Part shown: piece after piece, positions 42,723 through 51,473 of the stretch
Position numbering within the stretch: position 1 is the stretch's first letter
Layout of the letters: every line of letters begins with the position of its first letter
NCBI RefSeq assembly: GCF_002288185.1
Contig: NZ_CP016776.1
Coordinates: 310,001 to 374,000 of the forward strand
From: Candidatus Planktophila vernalis
GTDB lineage: Bacteria > Actinomycetota > Actinomycetes > Nanopelagicales > Nanopelagicaceae
DNA length: 64,000 bases
Reading direction: 5' to 3'
The notes under the pieces: model-generated
What the model was told of the DNA's origin: nothing
What the model saw: the letters and a program-made list of their open reading frames with translations, nothing else
Databases searched by the model: none
Position numbers and translations under genes: made by a program

Positions 42723-44156
42723 TTAATTCTTGACGGTTCGATAGGTTATGAGAGAAGGGTCTGTGGCATAAGCGATGCGCACACCAGCTGCCTTGGTTGT
42801 TGCCAGACCTTCAAGAATCTGTGCAGTTAAAACTTCACCTGGTGCAACTACTGCAACACCTGGGGGATAGGGGGCGATTAAGTCAGCTGAAATGCGCCCA
42901 ACACAATCTTTGGCTGCAACCATTTCGGTATCTGCAAAGTAAGCATCGCGCATTGAGATTGCAACTGTTGGCACTACTGACCAGCTCAGCGATGTTGCCG
43001 TTGGGCGAGGTGAAGATTGGAGAGATTTGAGAATTGAGACTAGAACATCGGCTAAGTGATCAAACTCCTGGGTTGAATCAGCCAGAGTTGCAATGAAAAC
43101 AACAGTGTCACTATCTGCCATCTCAACGCGGATGCCCTGTGCTTGTAATTTCTTCTCAATCTCAACTCCAGAAGAACCTAATTGGTTAGCTCGCAGAACA
43201 ATTTTGGCTGGATCAAAGCGGCCCAGGGCAAAATCACTAGGGTTTAAAAAGATGGGCAAATCGAAATTTGTTTGGACAGAGCTCTTAAAAGCATTTACGT
43301 TACTGACTAATTGTGAGATTAATGCATCTCCGCGAGTTTGAAGTAGGGCACGACAGCCATCAATAGATGCAAGCGGTGCACCGGCGGGTGAAGTGGTGTG
43401 AGTAGTTTCAAAACTTTGTTCAATACGATCAAGGTTAAGCAACTTGCCTTGGGCAAGAAGTAACGCTGAGGCGCTGTATCCAGGAAGTGCTTTGTGAACA
43501 CTAGTAATGAGTGCATCAGCACCCAACTGCAAGCAATGCTGAGGCGTTAATGGTGAGAAACCAAAGTGGCCACCCCATGCAGCATCCACGATGACTGGAA
43601 TTGAATGAGAATGTGCACTTTTAACAAGTGCTGACAGATCAGACAAAGTGCCTAGATAACCTGGTTCAGTTAATAGCAGCGCAATTGGTTTTTGATTAAT
43701 GACTTTTTCAAACTCAGTTACTGAAATACCGATTGGCACACCAGTTGCTGCATCAATCTCAGGTGATAACCAGATGGGTTCTAGTCCTGCTAAAACAAGT
43801 GCGCTAAGAATTGAACGGTGCGCTGTGCGCGAGAGTGCAACTTTGTCTCCTGGTTTTCCTAGCGCCAAAATCATTGCTTGATTGGCATGTGTTGATCCAC
43901 CAGTTGAAAAGCGAGCAAAGTCGGCCTTCCATAATGTGGCAGCTAACGCTTCAGCTTTCTTTAATGTCTGGTTGGTTAGTTTGATCTCATCGAGGCCGCC
44001 GTATAAAGGTGTGTCACCATCAACAACCACCCCTAAGCCAGCATCTAGGCGTGAGGCCCTTTGCTTGTGACCTGGGATTGTGAAAGGTGTGCGCTTGGTT
44101 TCAAAGTAAGAGAGGTAGGCATCTAGAAGCGGTGCCGAATCTCTCAGTGAACTCAT
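42723..44156 (-). CDS. Orn/Lys/Arg decarboxylase-family PLP enzyme
   Basis: A 477-residue fold-type I PLP enzyme related to the small, soluble Orn/Lys/Arg decarboxylases. The N-terminal FTIPGHKQ, FSTGGSTHANQAMILAL, VDAAWGGHFGFSP and the PLP-lysine motif SVHKALPGYSAS are all present; a C-terminal domain (about 360-477) completes it. It may decarboxylate a basic amino acid to a polyamine, but related actinobacterial enzymes are not characterised. ATG 44156 is preferred over 44240, which would run into the divergent gabT start. It precedes the ALDH-aceB unit. Confidence 0.87.
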   Translation of the reverse strand: MSSLRDSAPLLDAYLSYFETKRTPFTIPGHKQRASRLDAGLGVVVDGDTPLYGGLDEIKLTNQTLKKAEALAATLWKADFARFSTGGSTHANQAMILALGKPGDKVALSRTAHRSILSALVLAGLEPIWLSPEIDAATGVPIGISVTEFEKVINQKPIALLLTEPGYLGTLSDLSALVKSAHSHSIPVIVDAAWGGHFGFSPLTPQHCLQLGADALITSVHKALPGYSASALLLAQGKLLNLDRIEQSFETTHTTSPAGAPLASIDGCRALLQTRGDALISQLVSNVNAFKSSVQTNFDLPIFLNPSDFALGRFDPAKIVLRANQLGSSGVEIEKKLQAQGIRVEMADSDTVVFIATLADSTQEFDHLADVLVSILKSLQSSPRPTATSLSWSVVPTVAISMRDAYFADTEMVAAKDCVGRISADLIAPYPPGVAVVAPGEVLTAQILEGLATTKAAGVRIAYATDPSLITYRTVKN

Positions 44157-44213
44157 AGCACCAAGGGTAACTACTAGGTCCCCTGATCGGAAATAAGGCC
44201 TTAGACTTTTCCC

Positions 44214-45554
44214 ATGACCACACTTACTAATCTGACTCAAGAACGTCGTTTGGTTACCGCTATTCCGGGACCAAAATCTACTGAGGCGCTTAAGCGCCGC
44301 ACGGAAGCGACTTCTGGCGGATTGGGTATGGCAATTCCAGTTGTGATTGAACGTGCAAGTGATGCAATCTTGCTCGATATCGATGGCAACCAGATTATTG
44401 ATTTAGGTTCAGGAATTGGCGTTACAAACGTTGGTAATGCTGCGCAACGAGTCGTTGATCGCGTAATCGAACAGGTGCAAGCATTCACACACACCTGTTT
44501 CACCGTTGCTCCTTATATGAACTACATCGAAGTATGCGAAAAGCTCAATGCAATGACTCCTGGTTCACATAAGAAGAAATCACTCCTTGTTAACTCAGGT
44601 GCTGAAGCAGTTGAAAACGCCGTAAAGATTGCGCGCCACTACACAAAGCGTCCAGCAATTGTTGTTTTCGAACACAGCTATCACGGCCGTACTAATTTAA
44701 CTATGGCGCTGACTGCAAAGAACATGCCATACAAAGAGGGCTTTGGTCCTTTTGCTCCTGAGATTTATCGCGTGCCAATGCCTTATTCATTTCATTGGGT
44801 GGGCGATCAAGCAACGATTACTGAAGATGCTATCGACATGGTCACACACAAAATTGATAAAGAAATCGGAGCACATAACGTTGCTGCGATTTTGATTGAA
44901 CCAATTCAAGGAGAAGGTGGATTTATCGTTCCACCTAAGGGCTTCCTCCCTGCGCTGGCAAAATATTCAAAGGACAACGGAATCGTCTTTATTGCAGATG
45001 AAGTTCAGACTGGCTTTGCCCGCACAGGACACATGTTTGCAGTTGAAGAAGAAGGCGTTGTCCCTGACATGGTTGTAACAGCTAAGGGAATTGCTGGTGG
45101 ACTTCCACTTGCAGCAGTAACTGGGCGCGCAGAAGTGATGGATTCAGTGCATGCTTCAGGTTTAGGTGGAACATATGGCGGAAACCCAATTGCCTGTGCT
45201 GCAGCCCTTGGTGCAATGGAGACAATAGAAGAAGAAAACCTTGTTGCCCGCGCCAAGCACATCGGTGAAATTCTAGGTTCTTCACTTCGCGAACTTGCTA
45301 AGAAGTATCCAGTTATTGGTGAAGTACGTGGACGCGGTGCTATGCAGGCTATTGAATTAGTAGAGCCAGGAACTAAGAATCCCAACACTGCTGCAATGGG
45401 CGTAGTTGTTAAGTACTGCCAGAGTCAGGGCGTGCTAGTTCTTACTGCTGGTACTTATTCAAACGTTGTGCGCTTCTTGCCACCACTTGTGATTACAGAT
45501 GAGCTACTCAAGGATGCCCTGAGTGTTCTTGATGATGCTTTCGCTTCTCTCTAA
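44214..45554 (+). CDS. gabT: 4-aminobutyrate aminotransferase
   Basis: A 446-residue class III aminotransferase that moves the amino group of 4-aminobutyrate (or related omega-amines) to 2-oxoglutarate. LDIDGNQIIDLGSGIGVTNVG, SGAEAVENAVKIARHYTKRP, FEHSYHGRTN, ADEVQTGFARTG and the PLP-lysine segment VVTAKGIAGGLP are intact. TAGACT (44202-44207) lies 6 bases before the ATG, so a leaderless transcript is likely. Standing beside the decarboxylase and a PuuC-like ALDH it fits amine breakdown. It overlaps the RegX3 gene by 4 bases tail to tail. Confidence 0.93.
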   Translation: MTTLTNLTQERRLVTAIPGPKSTEALKRRTEATSGGLGMAIPVVIERASDAILLDIDGNQIIDLGSGIGVTNVGNAAQRVVDRVIEQVQAFTHTCFTVAPYMNYIEVCEKLNAMTPGSHKKKSLLVNSGAEAVENAVKIARHYTKRPAIVVFEHSYHGRTNLTMALTAKNMPYKEGFGPFAPEIYRVPMPYSFHWVGDQATITEDAIDMVTHKIDKEIGAHNVAAILIEPIQGEGGFIVPPKGFLPALAKYSKDNGIVFIADEVQTGFARTGHMFAVEEEGVVPDMVVTAKGIAGGLPLAAVTGRAEVMDSVHASGLGGTYGGNPIACAAALGAMETIEEENLVARAKHIGEILGSSLRELAKKYPVIGEVRGRGAMQAIELVEPGTKNPNTAAMGVVVKYCQSQGVLVLTAGTYSNVVRFLPPLVITDELLKDALSVLDDAFASL

Positions 45555-46237
45555 TTCTCTAACTTGTAACCAAGACCACGGATGGTCTGAATCAAGACAG
45601 GGTTAGCAGGATCTGCTTCAATCTTTGAACGCAAACGCTTAATGTGAACATCCAGGGTCTTGGTATCACCAAAGTAATCTCCGCCCCACACACGATCAAT
45701 GAGCTGTGAACGCGTTAAAACACGGCCAGCGTTTCGCATCAAAAACTCTAGTAATTCAAACTCTTTGAGTGGAAGACCAACAAGTGAGCCATTAATTGTT
45801 GCTTGATGACGCGCAGTGTCTAATTTAATGGGGCCAACTGAAACAACATCTAGATCACCATGCTCTTCACTGTCTGGAATCCCGCGGCGCAGCACAGCTT
45901 TGATGCGAGCAATCAATTCGCGTGATGAATAAGGCTTAGTCACATAATCATCTGCACCAAGTTCAAGACCAACAACCTTGTCTATTTCTGCATCCTTTGC
46001 AGTCAACATAATGATTGGAACTTGTGAAGTTGTGCGAATTGTTCGACACACATCAACACCAGAAACTTCTGGAATCATGAGGTCAAGAAGAATTAAGTCC
46101 GCACCTCCTTTTGCAAAGAGATTGAGTGCAGCCCGGCCATCTTCGGCAACACTGACTTCAAAACCTTCTTTTCCAAGCAAAAAAGCTAGAGCTTCAGAAA
46201 ATGATGATTCATCTTCAACGATAAGTATCTTTGTCAT
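45551..46237 (-). CDS. regX3: OmpR/PhoB-type response regulator (RegX3-like)
   Basis: A 228-residue two-domain regulator. The receiver domain has the acidic pair in VEDESS and phospho-acceptor Asp in LILLDLMIPE (residue about 53), Thr in MLTAKDAE and Lys in YVTKPYS. The winged helix (about 132-228) includes LLEFLMRNAGRVLTRSQLIDRVWG. The ATG overlaps the stop of the histidine kinase (ATGA). Together with SenX3 and PhoU this is the actinobacterial phosphate-starvation system; a PHO box lies in the shared promoter region. Confidence 0.93.
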   Translation of the reverse strand: MTKILIVEDESSFSEALAFLLGKEGFEVSVAEDGRAALNLFAKGGADLILLDLMIPEVSGVDVCRTIRTTSQVPIIMLTAKDAEIDKVVGLELGADDYVTKPYSSRELIARIKAVLRRGIPDSEEHGDLDVVSVGPIKLDTARHQATINGSLVGLPLKEFELLEFLMRNAGRVLTRSQLIDRVWGGDYFGDTKTLDVHIKRLRSKIEADPANPVLIQTIRGLGYKLEN

Positions 46238-47298
46238 TGGACGCTCTCCATAGGTGATTCATAGATGGGTAGTCGGATTGAAAAAGTACTTCCGACGTTT
46301 TCGACGCTCCATACCTTTACTTCACCGCCATGCTTTGCTGCAACGTGCTTAACGATTGAAAGTCCTAAGCCAGTCCCACCAGTCTGGCGGGAACGTGCTG
46401 GGTCAACGCGATAGAAACGCTCAAAGATTCGGTCTTGCTCTGACTCTGATATCCCAATTCCTTGATCTGTAACGGAAATGTCAATGATTCCAGATTCACT
46501 AGCAGTTGTGACCGAAACTTTGGTGTTTTCAGGTGAATAGTTGATGGCATTTTCAATTAAATTATGGAGGGCCATAATCAACTGGTCGCGATCACCTAGA
46601 ACTACTGCGTCGCTCTTTTCTAGATAACTTACGGTGATGTTGCGACTTTCAGCACTTATTTGGCATTGATCAATAGCTTCTCTGATCACATAAGCGATGC
46701 TAACTCCCTGAGCAAGCTGTAATGGGTCAGAATCTTGAACGCGAGACAGATTAATAATTTCCTGAACTAAATCAGTTAAGCGCTTTGCCTCAGATTGCAT
46801 GCGGGTGGCGAATTTAACAACTGAGGCTGGATCATCTTTTGAACCAAGAACTGCTTCACTTAGTAGAGAAAGCGCACCGATCGGAGTCTTCAACTCATGG
46901 GAGATATTTGCAACAAAGTCTCGTCGAACATCATGAACGCGCTGTGCTTCACTTTCATCGCTAATGAGAACTAAAACCAAATCATCTCTTGTTAAAGGAA
47001 GAACTTTCACAGTCAACTCGTGCTTGCCCTCTCCAATAGGGCCGCGGGGAATTTCAATCGTTCCAACTTGCTGACTATGTGTTCGACGAACCACACGAAC
47101 TGTTGCAAGTAATTCAGAGCTTTGAATCCGCCCATCTTTTAGAATTCCAAGAGTTTCCACACCGGCGGTAATAAACAAAGGAATCTCACCCGGGGCTAGA
47201 ATCATGGAATCCCCATCTAGGAGATCCAGGGTTTCTAGCAGCATTTCCGGCAAGGCTCTAGGTCCTGGGGCCTCTAAATCCCGGCGCAAGAACTTCAT
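46234..47298 (-). CDS. senX3: SenX3-like histidine kinase without membrane segments
   Basis: A 354-residue kinase. Residues 1-125 form a PAS-like sensor, the HisKA box is FVANISHELKTPIGAL (His about 140), and the ATPase domain has NLIENAINYSP, DQGIGIS and GGTGLGLSIVKH. Mycobacterial SenX3 (about 410 residues) has two N-terminal membrane helices; none are here, and upstream sequence leaves no room, so the protein should be cytosolic. ATG 47298 is preferred over GTG 47307, because TAGAGT at 47306-47311 is the likely -10 for a leaderless start there. Confidence 0.9.
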   Translation of the reverse strand: MKFLRRDLEAPGPRALPEMLLETLDLLDGDSMILAPGEIPLFITAGVETLGILKDGRIQSSELLATVRVVRRTHSQQVGTIEIPRGPIGEGKHELTVKVLPLTRDDLVLVLISDESEAQRVHDVRRDFVANISHELKTPIGALSLLSEAVLGSKDDPASVVKFATRMQSEAKRLTDLVQEIINLSRVQDSDPLQLAQGVSIAYVIREAIDQCQISAESRNITVSYLEKSDAVVLGDRDQLIMALHNLIENAINYSPENTKVSVTTASESGIIDISVTDQGIGISESEQDRIFERFYRVDPARSRQTGGTGLGLSIVKHVAAKHGGEVKVWSVENVGSTFSIRLPIYESPMESVQ

Positions 47299-47327
47299 AG
47301 CCCTCACTCTATAGGCTCAAATCGCCA

Positions 47328-47345
47328 GTTTACCTTCCGTTCACC
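47328..47345. promoter_or_regulatory. PHO box (two 11-base direct repeat units)
   Basis: GTTTACC-TTCC-GTTCACC matches the actinobacterial PhoP/RegX3 site, 7-base conserved blocks at an 11-base period. It lies between the divergent senX3-regX3 and phoU starts, about 30-47 bases upstream of senX3 and 45-62 upstream of phoU. Confidence 0.72.
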
Positions 47346-47389
47346 TAACAAATGGACTCTATTCATCACCTCCACATAGGTTTAGCGCC

Positions 47390-48043
47390 ATGGCCCTCAT
47401 TAGATCTGTATTCCAAGATGAACTAGATAACGTATCGCAGTCTCTGGTCGACCTTACTGCGATGGTTTCCGCGTCAATGACCAAAGCAACAACTGCGATC
47501 CTTTCATGTGACTTAAAACTTGCTGAAGAAGTGATTGCAACTGATGTAAAGATTGATGATTATCAACACGAAACAGATTCACGCATCATTGACATTATTG
47601 CAAGACAACAACCGGTTGCATCAGATTTGCGTGCTTTAGTAACAGCACTACGTATGGGTTCAGATTTAGAACGAATGGGCGACTTAGCTCACCACGTTGC
47701 CAAGGTTGCTCGTCTGCGCCATCCAAATGCAGCAGTGCCACCAGAGCTAGTTTCAATTATTCAAGCTATGGGAGTTGCAGCAGTTGCAATCACCGAAAAA
47801 ACTGGTGTTGTTATTGCCACACGCGATACTCAAATGGCACTTGAAATCGAGCGCGATGATGATGTGATGGATGACCTGCACCGCAAGTTAATCGCAGTGC
47901 TAATCGAGCCAACATGGAAGCATGGAATCGAAACTGCAATTGATTTAACTCTGCTGGGCCGCTACTACGAGCGCTATGCAGATCACGCAGTATCGATTGC
48001 TCGCAGAGTTTATTTCCTTGTAACAGGAGAGTACGCCTCCTAA
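47390..48043 (+). CDS. phoU: Phosphate-signalling regulator PhoU
   Basis: A 217-residue protein with two three-helix PhoU repeats; each carries the metal-cluster motif: DLERMGDLAHHVA (about 91-103) and YYERYADHAVSIARRV (about 192-207). PhoU represses the Pho kinase when phosphate is plentiful, working with the PstSCAB transporter, which is not in this window. TAGGTT at 47377-47382 lies 7 bases before the ATG. It diverges from senX3-regX3 across the PHO box. Confidence 0.94.
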   Translation: MALIRSVFQDELDNVSQSLVDLTAMVSASMTKATTAILSCDLKLAEEVIATDVKIDDYQHETDSRIIDIIARQQPVASDLRALVTALRMGSDLERMGDLAHHVAKVARLRHPNAAVPPELVSIIQAMGVAAVAITEKTGVVIATRDTQMALEIERDDDVMDDLHRKLIAVLIEPTWKHGIETAIDLTLLGRYYERYADHAVSIARRVYFLVTGEYAS

Positions 48044-48160
48044 TTTGCTTGGCCCATCCGTTGCCTAAGCACTAAAGGAACAAGGCCCGTACCCAGATAA
48101 ATCTACCTCTGCAGCGGTGCCAACCTTTGCCGTTCTTTTCTTTAGGGCTATATTCTTCTT

Positions 48161-48310
48161 ATGCAGATTAATCTTGATAAGAAGTCGGGCCTACTACTTG
48201 CGATCATTGCTGGGCTTCTAGTTATTGTGATTGTTTTGTTGGTAGATAAAGTTGAAGATGATGATCATTTTGTAGAGAGCCATTTAGCCCAGTTAGAGAT
48301 TGGAAACTAA
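48161..48310 (+). CDS. 49-residue single-pass membrane protein
   Basis: A short open frame, MQINLDKKSGLLLAIIAG..., has one strong hydrophobic helix (about 10-28) between a basic N-terminus and an acidic tail (VDKVEDDDHF...). TATATT at 48149-48154 lies 6 bases before the ATG, the usual promoter pattern here, and the stop overlaps the ATG of the DinB gene (TAATG), so translation is coupled. Both facts argue it is real. Function unknown. Confidence 0.7.
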   Translation: MQINLDKKSGLLLAIIAGLLVIVIVLLVDKVEDDDHFVESHLAQLEIGN

Positions 48311-48774
48311 TGTCATCGATTGCCGAGATTGCCGCAGCCTATGAGAAGGCAACGAGTGAGTTTTTAGCTATTGCTCACAATGTCCCAGAATCAAAGTTAG
48401 ATGTGTGCGTGGGGGAGGATTGGAGTTCACGCCAAGTAATTCACCACTGCGCCGATAGTGAGGCACAGTCTTTTGCGCGTCTTAAGCGCTTAGTTGCAGA
48501 ACCAGGTTCTGCCATTCAAGGTTATGACGAAGGATTGTGGGCAAAGAATCCAACTCTTGGTTACACAGATATGCCTGTGCAGACTTCTATAGATGTTTTC
48601 AAAGCTGTACGTGCAGGATCACTTGAAATCATTAAACGTCTTGAGCCAGAGCAGCTAAAGAACTTTTGTATTCACTCAGAGCGTGGGGAGTTCTCACTTG
48701 AGCAATGGCTCACCGCCTACACCCGCCATGCCATTGAGCATGCAGATCAAATAACTAAGAACTTAGCGCTCTAG
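48310..48774 (+). CDS. DinB superfamily protein
   Basis: A 154-residue four-helix protein. Likely metal ligands are His in SSRQVIHHCADSEAQS (about 41-42) and His in YTRHAIEHADQITKN (about 140-144). The family includes thiol-dependent transferases such as YfiT/DfsB; no reaction is assigned. It has no promoter of its own and depends on the 49-residue gene upstream. A terminator follows at 48805. Distinct in sequence from the DinB protein at 21168. Confidence 0.82.
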   Translation: MSSIAEIAAAYEKATSEFLAIAHNVPESKLDVCVGEDWSSRQVIHHCADSEAQSFARLKRLVAEPGSAIQGYDEGLWAKNPTLGYTDMPVQTSIDVFKAVRAGSLEIIKRLEPEQLKNFCIHSERGEFSLEQWLTAYTRHAIEHADQITKNLAL

Positions 48775-48804
48775 ATTTAGCCAACGGGAAATCCCCCTCT
48801 TATC

Positions 48805-48826
48805 TCACCCCTGTGGGGGTGATTTT
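48805..48826 (+). terminator. Rho-independent terminator after the DinB gene
   Basis: TCACCCC pairs with GGGGTGA over 7 base pairs around loop TGTG, followed by TTTTGTCTTG. Confidence 0.7.
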
Positions 48827-48864
48827 GTCTTGTCTTTAGCACCGCCCGGTATCACCCTTGTCCT

Positions 48865-51450
48865 ATGAGCCCTCTGAACATCACCTCCTCTGGGGTGAGC
48901 CTTGCGCGCTCGCAGCCACCTGCTCTCTCAGCCAACTTCTTATCTCGCAAACATCTCTTTAATCTCTTTGAGAGCAGCGTTCCTGGCGCAACTTTAGTAG
49001 TCGCCCCAGCTGGGTTTGGAAAAACAACCTTAGTTACTGAATGGGTGAAAGAAAATGATCGCGCAACTTTTTGGTACACCGTTGATGCCAACGACACCAT
49101 TCAAGATTTTCAAGCACATGTTATTGCAGCAATAACTGCGCACTTTCCTAATTTCTTTGCAAACGTTGATCAATTAGAACACTTTGAACCAGGTGAATCC
49201 ATTCAATTGTTAGCCGCTGCAGTCGGCCAATTAGATGGTGAGTATAACTTTGTTATCGATGGTGGGCGCGCAGACAATTACGATATTGCACCGTATGCAC
49301 AGCTGATTGCAGATTGCGTTCCTGATAATTGCCACTTGGTAATTGTTCGCAGAAATACACCGATGACATCTTTGGCAAGGTATGCAGCATTAGGAAATTT
49401 AAGTGTCATTACAACTGAAGAACTAAAGTTTTCAAAAGAAGAAGTTGAATTGGTAGCAGCAATTAATGGCGTGGATTTAAGTGAGAATGGAAATGCCAAA
49501 GAATTAGCATTGTGTGAAGGTTGGCCATCAGCGGTGCAGTTGATGTGTCGCAATATTTCAAAAGGTAATTCTCATACAACTTTTTCAAAGGCAATTGCAG
49601 CCAATGTTAATCCTCTTGGAGTACTTGCAATTGAAAGCTATAACACTTTTTCGCAGGCAACCCGGGAGAAACTTCGCAAATTAGCGATTATCGAAGAGTT
49701 TGACCTAGAGATAGCCTCAGTGATTTTAGGTAAGGATCATTCAGAGGAACTCCTCAACCGAATAGCCATAGATGGGCTATTTGTGACAGCGTCAACAACA
49801 ATGAATCGCACTTATCGCTTTAACCCAATTATCTATGAGGCTTTAAGTCAAATTCCTCATGAGAATTGGGCTGAGATGAAAGTAGTGCAGCAAAAATTAG
49901 CCGAGCTCTTTACACAGCGGGGGGACCACACAAAGGCCTTGCACTTTGCCCACGAGTCTGGAAATGAAGAACAGTTTGCACAAACTTTTAGATCCAGTGT
50001 GCGCCAGATGGCTGCCATTGGTCGAGGAGATTTGCTTATTAAATGGGCACATTTTGCCGGTGATTCATCTGCTCAGGGTGAGATGATGAAGAAAGCAATT
50101 CGAGTTGTTGGCCATCTTGTGAGTTCGGAGTTTCAAAGCGCTGAGGCTCTTGCATCAGAGCTGGAATACATCGCTGGACTCTCCCCAGATGGAAAATTCC
50201 TCTATCGTCTAAGTGCGATGGTTAAAGCCAATATCTATTTCGCACGAGGAGATTTTGAGCGAACCACGCAGTCTCTAGATATTGCAATCTCCAAACTTGA
50301 AACAGATGATGCTTTAGATTCATCTGATTTGCTCGCACTCCTCAGACTTCGAGCACGTCAAGCATTTCTCTATGATGATTTTGCGGTGTTAGCAGAGGCT
50401 TATTCACAAGCAAAATCATTGCCCGGAGGTGGCGAGCCTCAGTTAAATTCATATCAACTTGCTTGCATACAATCCATGGTCCTTTATTCAGAGGGCCAAT
50501 ATTTCCAAGCGGCAGAGATCTCACAAATTGCAATATCTCAAGCCAAAGAATCTGGTTTTGTTGGAATTAATGGACCGTTAGATGCGATGTTGGTCTTGGC
50601 TCGTGCCCAGCTAGAAGCATCTGATTTAGATAACTGCCTAGAGACACTTAATGCATTGATGAGTGAAGCATCCGGTTGGGAAATATGGCCCTGGTATCTC
50701 ATGGCCGAAGGAACTCTCACTCGCATCCAAATAAGCCAAGGTGCGATCTCCACCGGATCTGAAGCAATAGCCAAACAGCGTGCATTCTTATCAAAACTTC
50801 ACACGCCAAATCAATTGAGTTGGATGATTGATATGAGTGAAGTTTTCTTGCGCCTTGCCACAAAGGATTGGCCACGGGCAGATGAGCTTGTTAAGCGAAT
50901 GCCAAAAATTGAATTAGTGCGCCAAATTGAAGGAAATATTCAATTCGCCAAGGACCCAAAAAAGCTTGTCTCACTTATTGATGCACTGCCAGAGAGAACA
51001 GTGCGAGAGAAGATCAATAAGTGGTTATCAGAGGTGAGCATCAACTTAGATCATGAAAATGTTGCACTTAAATCTCTTAACAAAGCCCTAGCTCTTGGTG
51101 CTGAAAATGGTTATCACGAGTATTTCATCCGACAGAGTGGAATGTATTCACTCATCGTTAAAGCAGCAGCAGCCAAGCCAACTATCTATATGGAAGGGTT
51201 AGTTCAAGCCATGACTGAACGTCTTCACACCATCAATACAGACTCTGGCGAGTTAGAAGAAAAGCTAACTCAACGTGAACTAGAAATTCTTAAGCACCTG
51301 ACTACAGGTAATCCAATTTCTGCAATTGCTAAGACTCTACATATTTCACAAAACACCATGAAGACACATCTGCGCAACACCTATCGAAAGTTAGAAGCAG
51401 ATGGTCGCCATAGCGCTGTCGAAAAGGCTAAAAAGCTCCTACTTATTTAG
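48865..51450 (+). CDS. MalT-like LuxR family ATP-dependent regulator
   Basis: An 861-residue STAND-class regulator. The Walker A motif is APAGFGKTT (47-55), followed by an NB-ARC-like ATPase to about residue 300, then a helical TPR-type sensor region (about 330-780) and a C-terminal LuxR helix-turn-helix (LTQRELEILKHLTTGNPISA at about 795-814, then KTHLRNTYRKLEA). Such proteins switch on promoters after binding an inducer sugar or other ligand. The next genes are two drug- or metabolite-type exporters on the same strand, possible targets. Inducer unknown. Confidence 0.9.
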   Translation: MSPLNITSSGVSLARSQPPALSANFLSRKHLFNLFESSVPGATLVVAPAGFGKTTLVTEWVKENDRATFWYTVDANDTIQDFQAHVIAAITAHFPNFFANVDQLEHFEPGESIQLLAAAVGQLDGEYNFVIDGGRADNYDIAPYAQLIADCVPDNCHLVIVRRNTPMTSLARYAALGNLSVITTEELKFSKEEVELVAAINGVDLSENGNAKELALCEGWPSAVQLMCRNISKGNSHTTFSKAIAANVNPLGVLAIESYNTFSQATREKLRKLAIIEEFDLEIASVILGKDHSEELLNRIAIDGLFVTASTTMNRTYRFNPIIYEALSQIPHENWAEMKVVQQKLAELFTQRGDHTKALHFAHESGNEEQFAQTFRSSVRQMAAIGRGDLLIKWAHFAGDSSAQGEMMKKAIRVVGHLVSSEFQSAEALASELEYIAGLSPDGKFLYRLSAMVKANIYFARGDFERTTQSLDIAISKLETDDALDSSDLLALLRLRARQAFLYDDFAVLAEAYSQAKSLPGGGEPQLNSYQLACIQSMVLYSEGQYFQAAEISQIAISQAKESGFVGINGPLDAMLVLARAQLEASDLDNCLETLNALMSEASGWEIWPWYLMAEGTLTRIQISQGAISTGSEAIAKQRAFLSKLHTPNQLSWMIDMSEVFLRLATKDWPRADELVKRMPKIELVRQIEGNIQFAKDPKKLVSLIDALPERTVREKINKWLSEVSINLDHENVALKSLNKALALGAENGYHEYFIRQSGMYSLIVKAAAAKPTIYMEGLVQAMTERLHTINTDSGELEEKLTQRELEILKHLTTGNPISAIAKTLHISQNTMKTHLRNTYRKLEADGRHSAVEKAKKLLLI

Positions 51451-51473
51451 TTTCGCGCACTAGGCTGGCGCGC

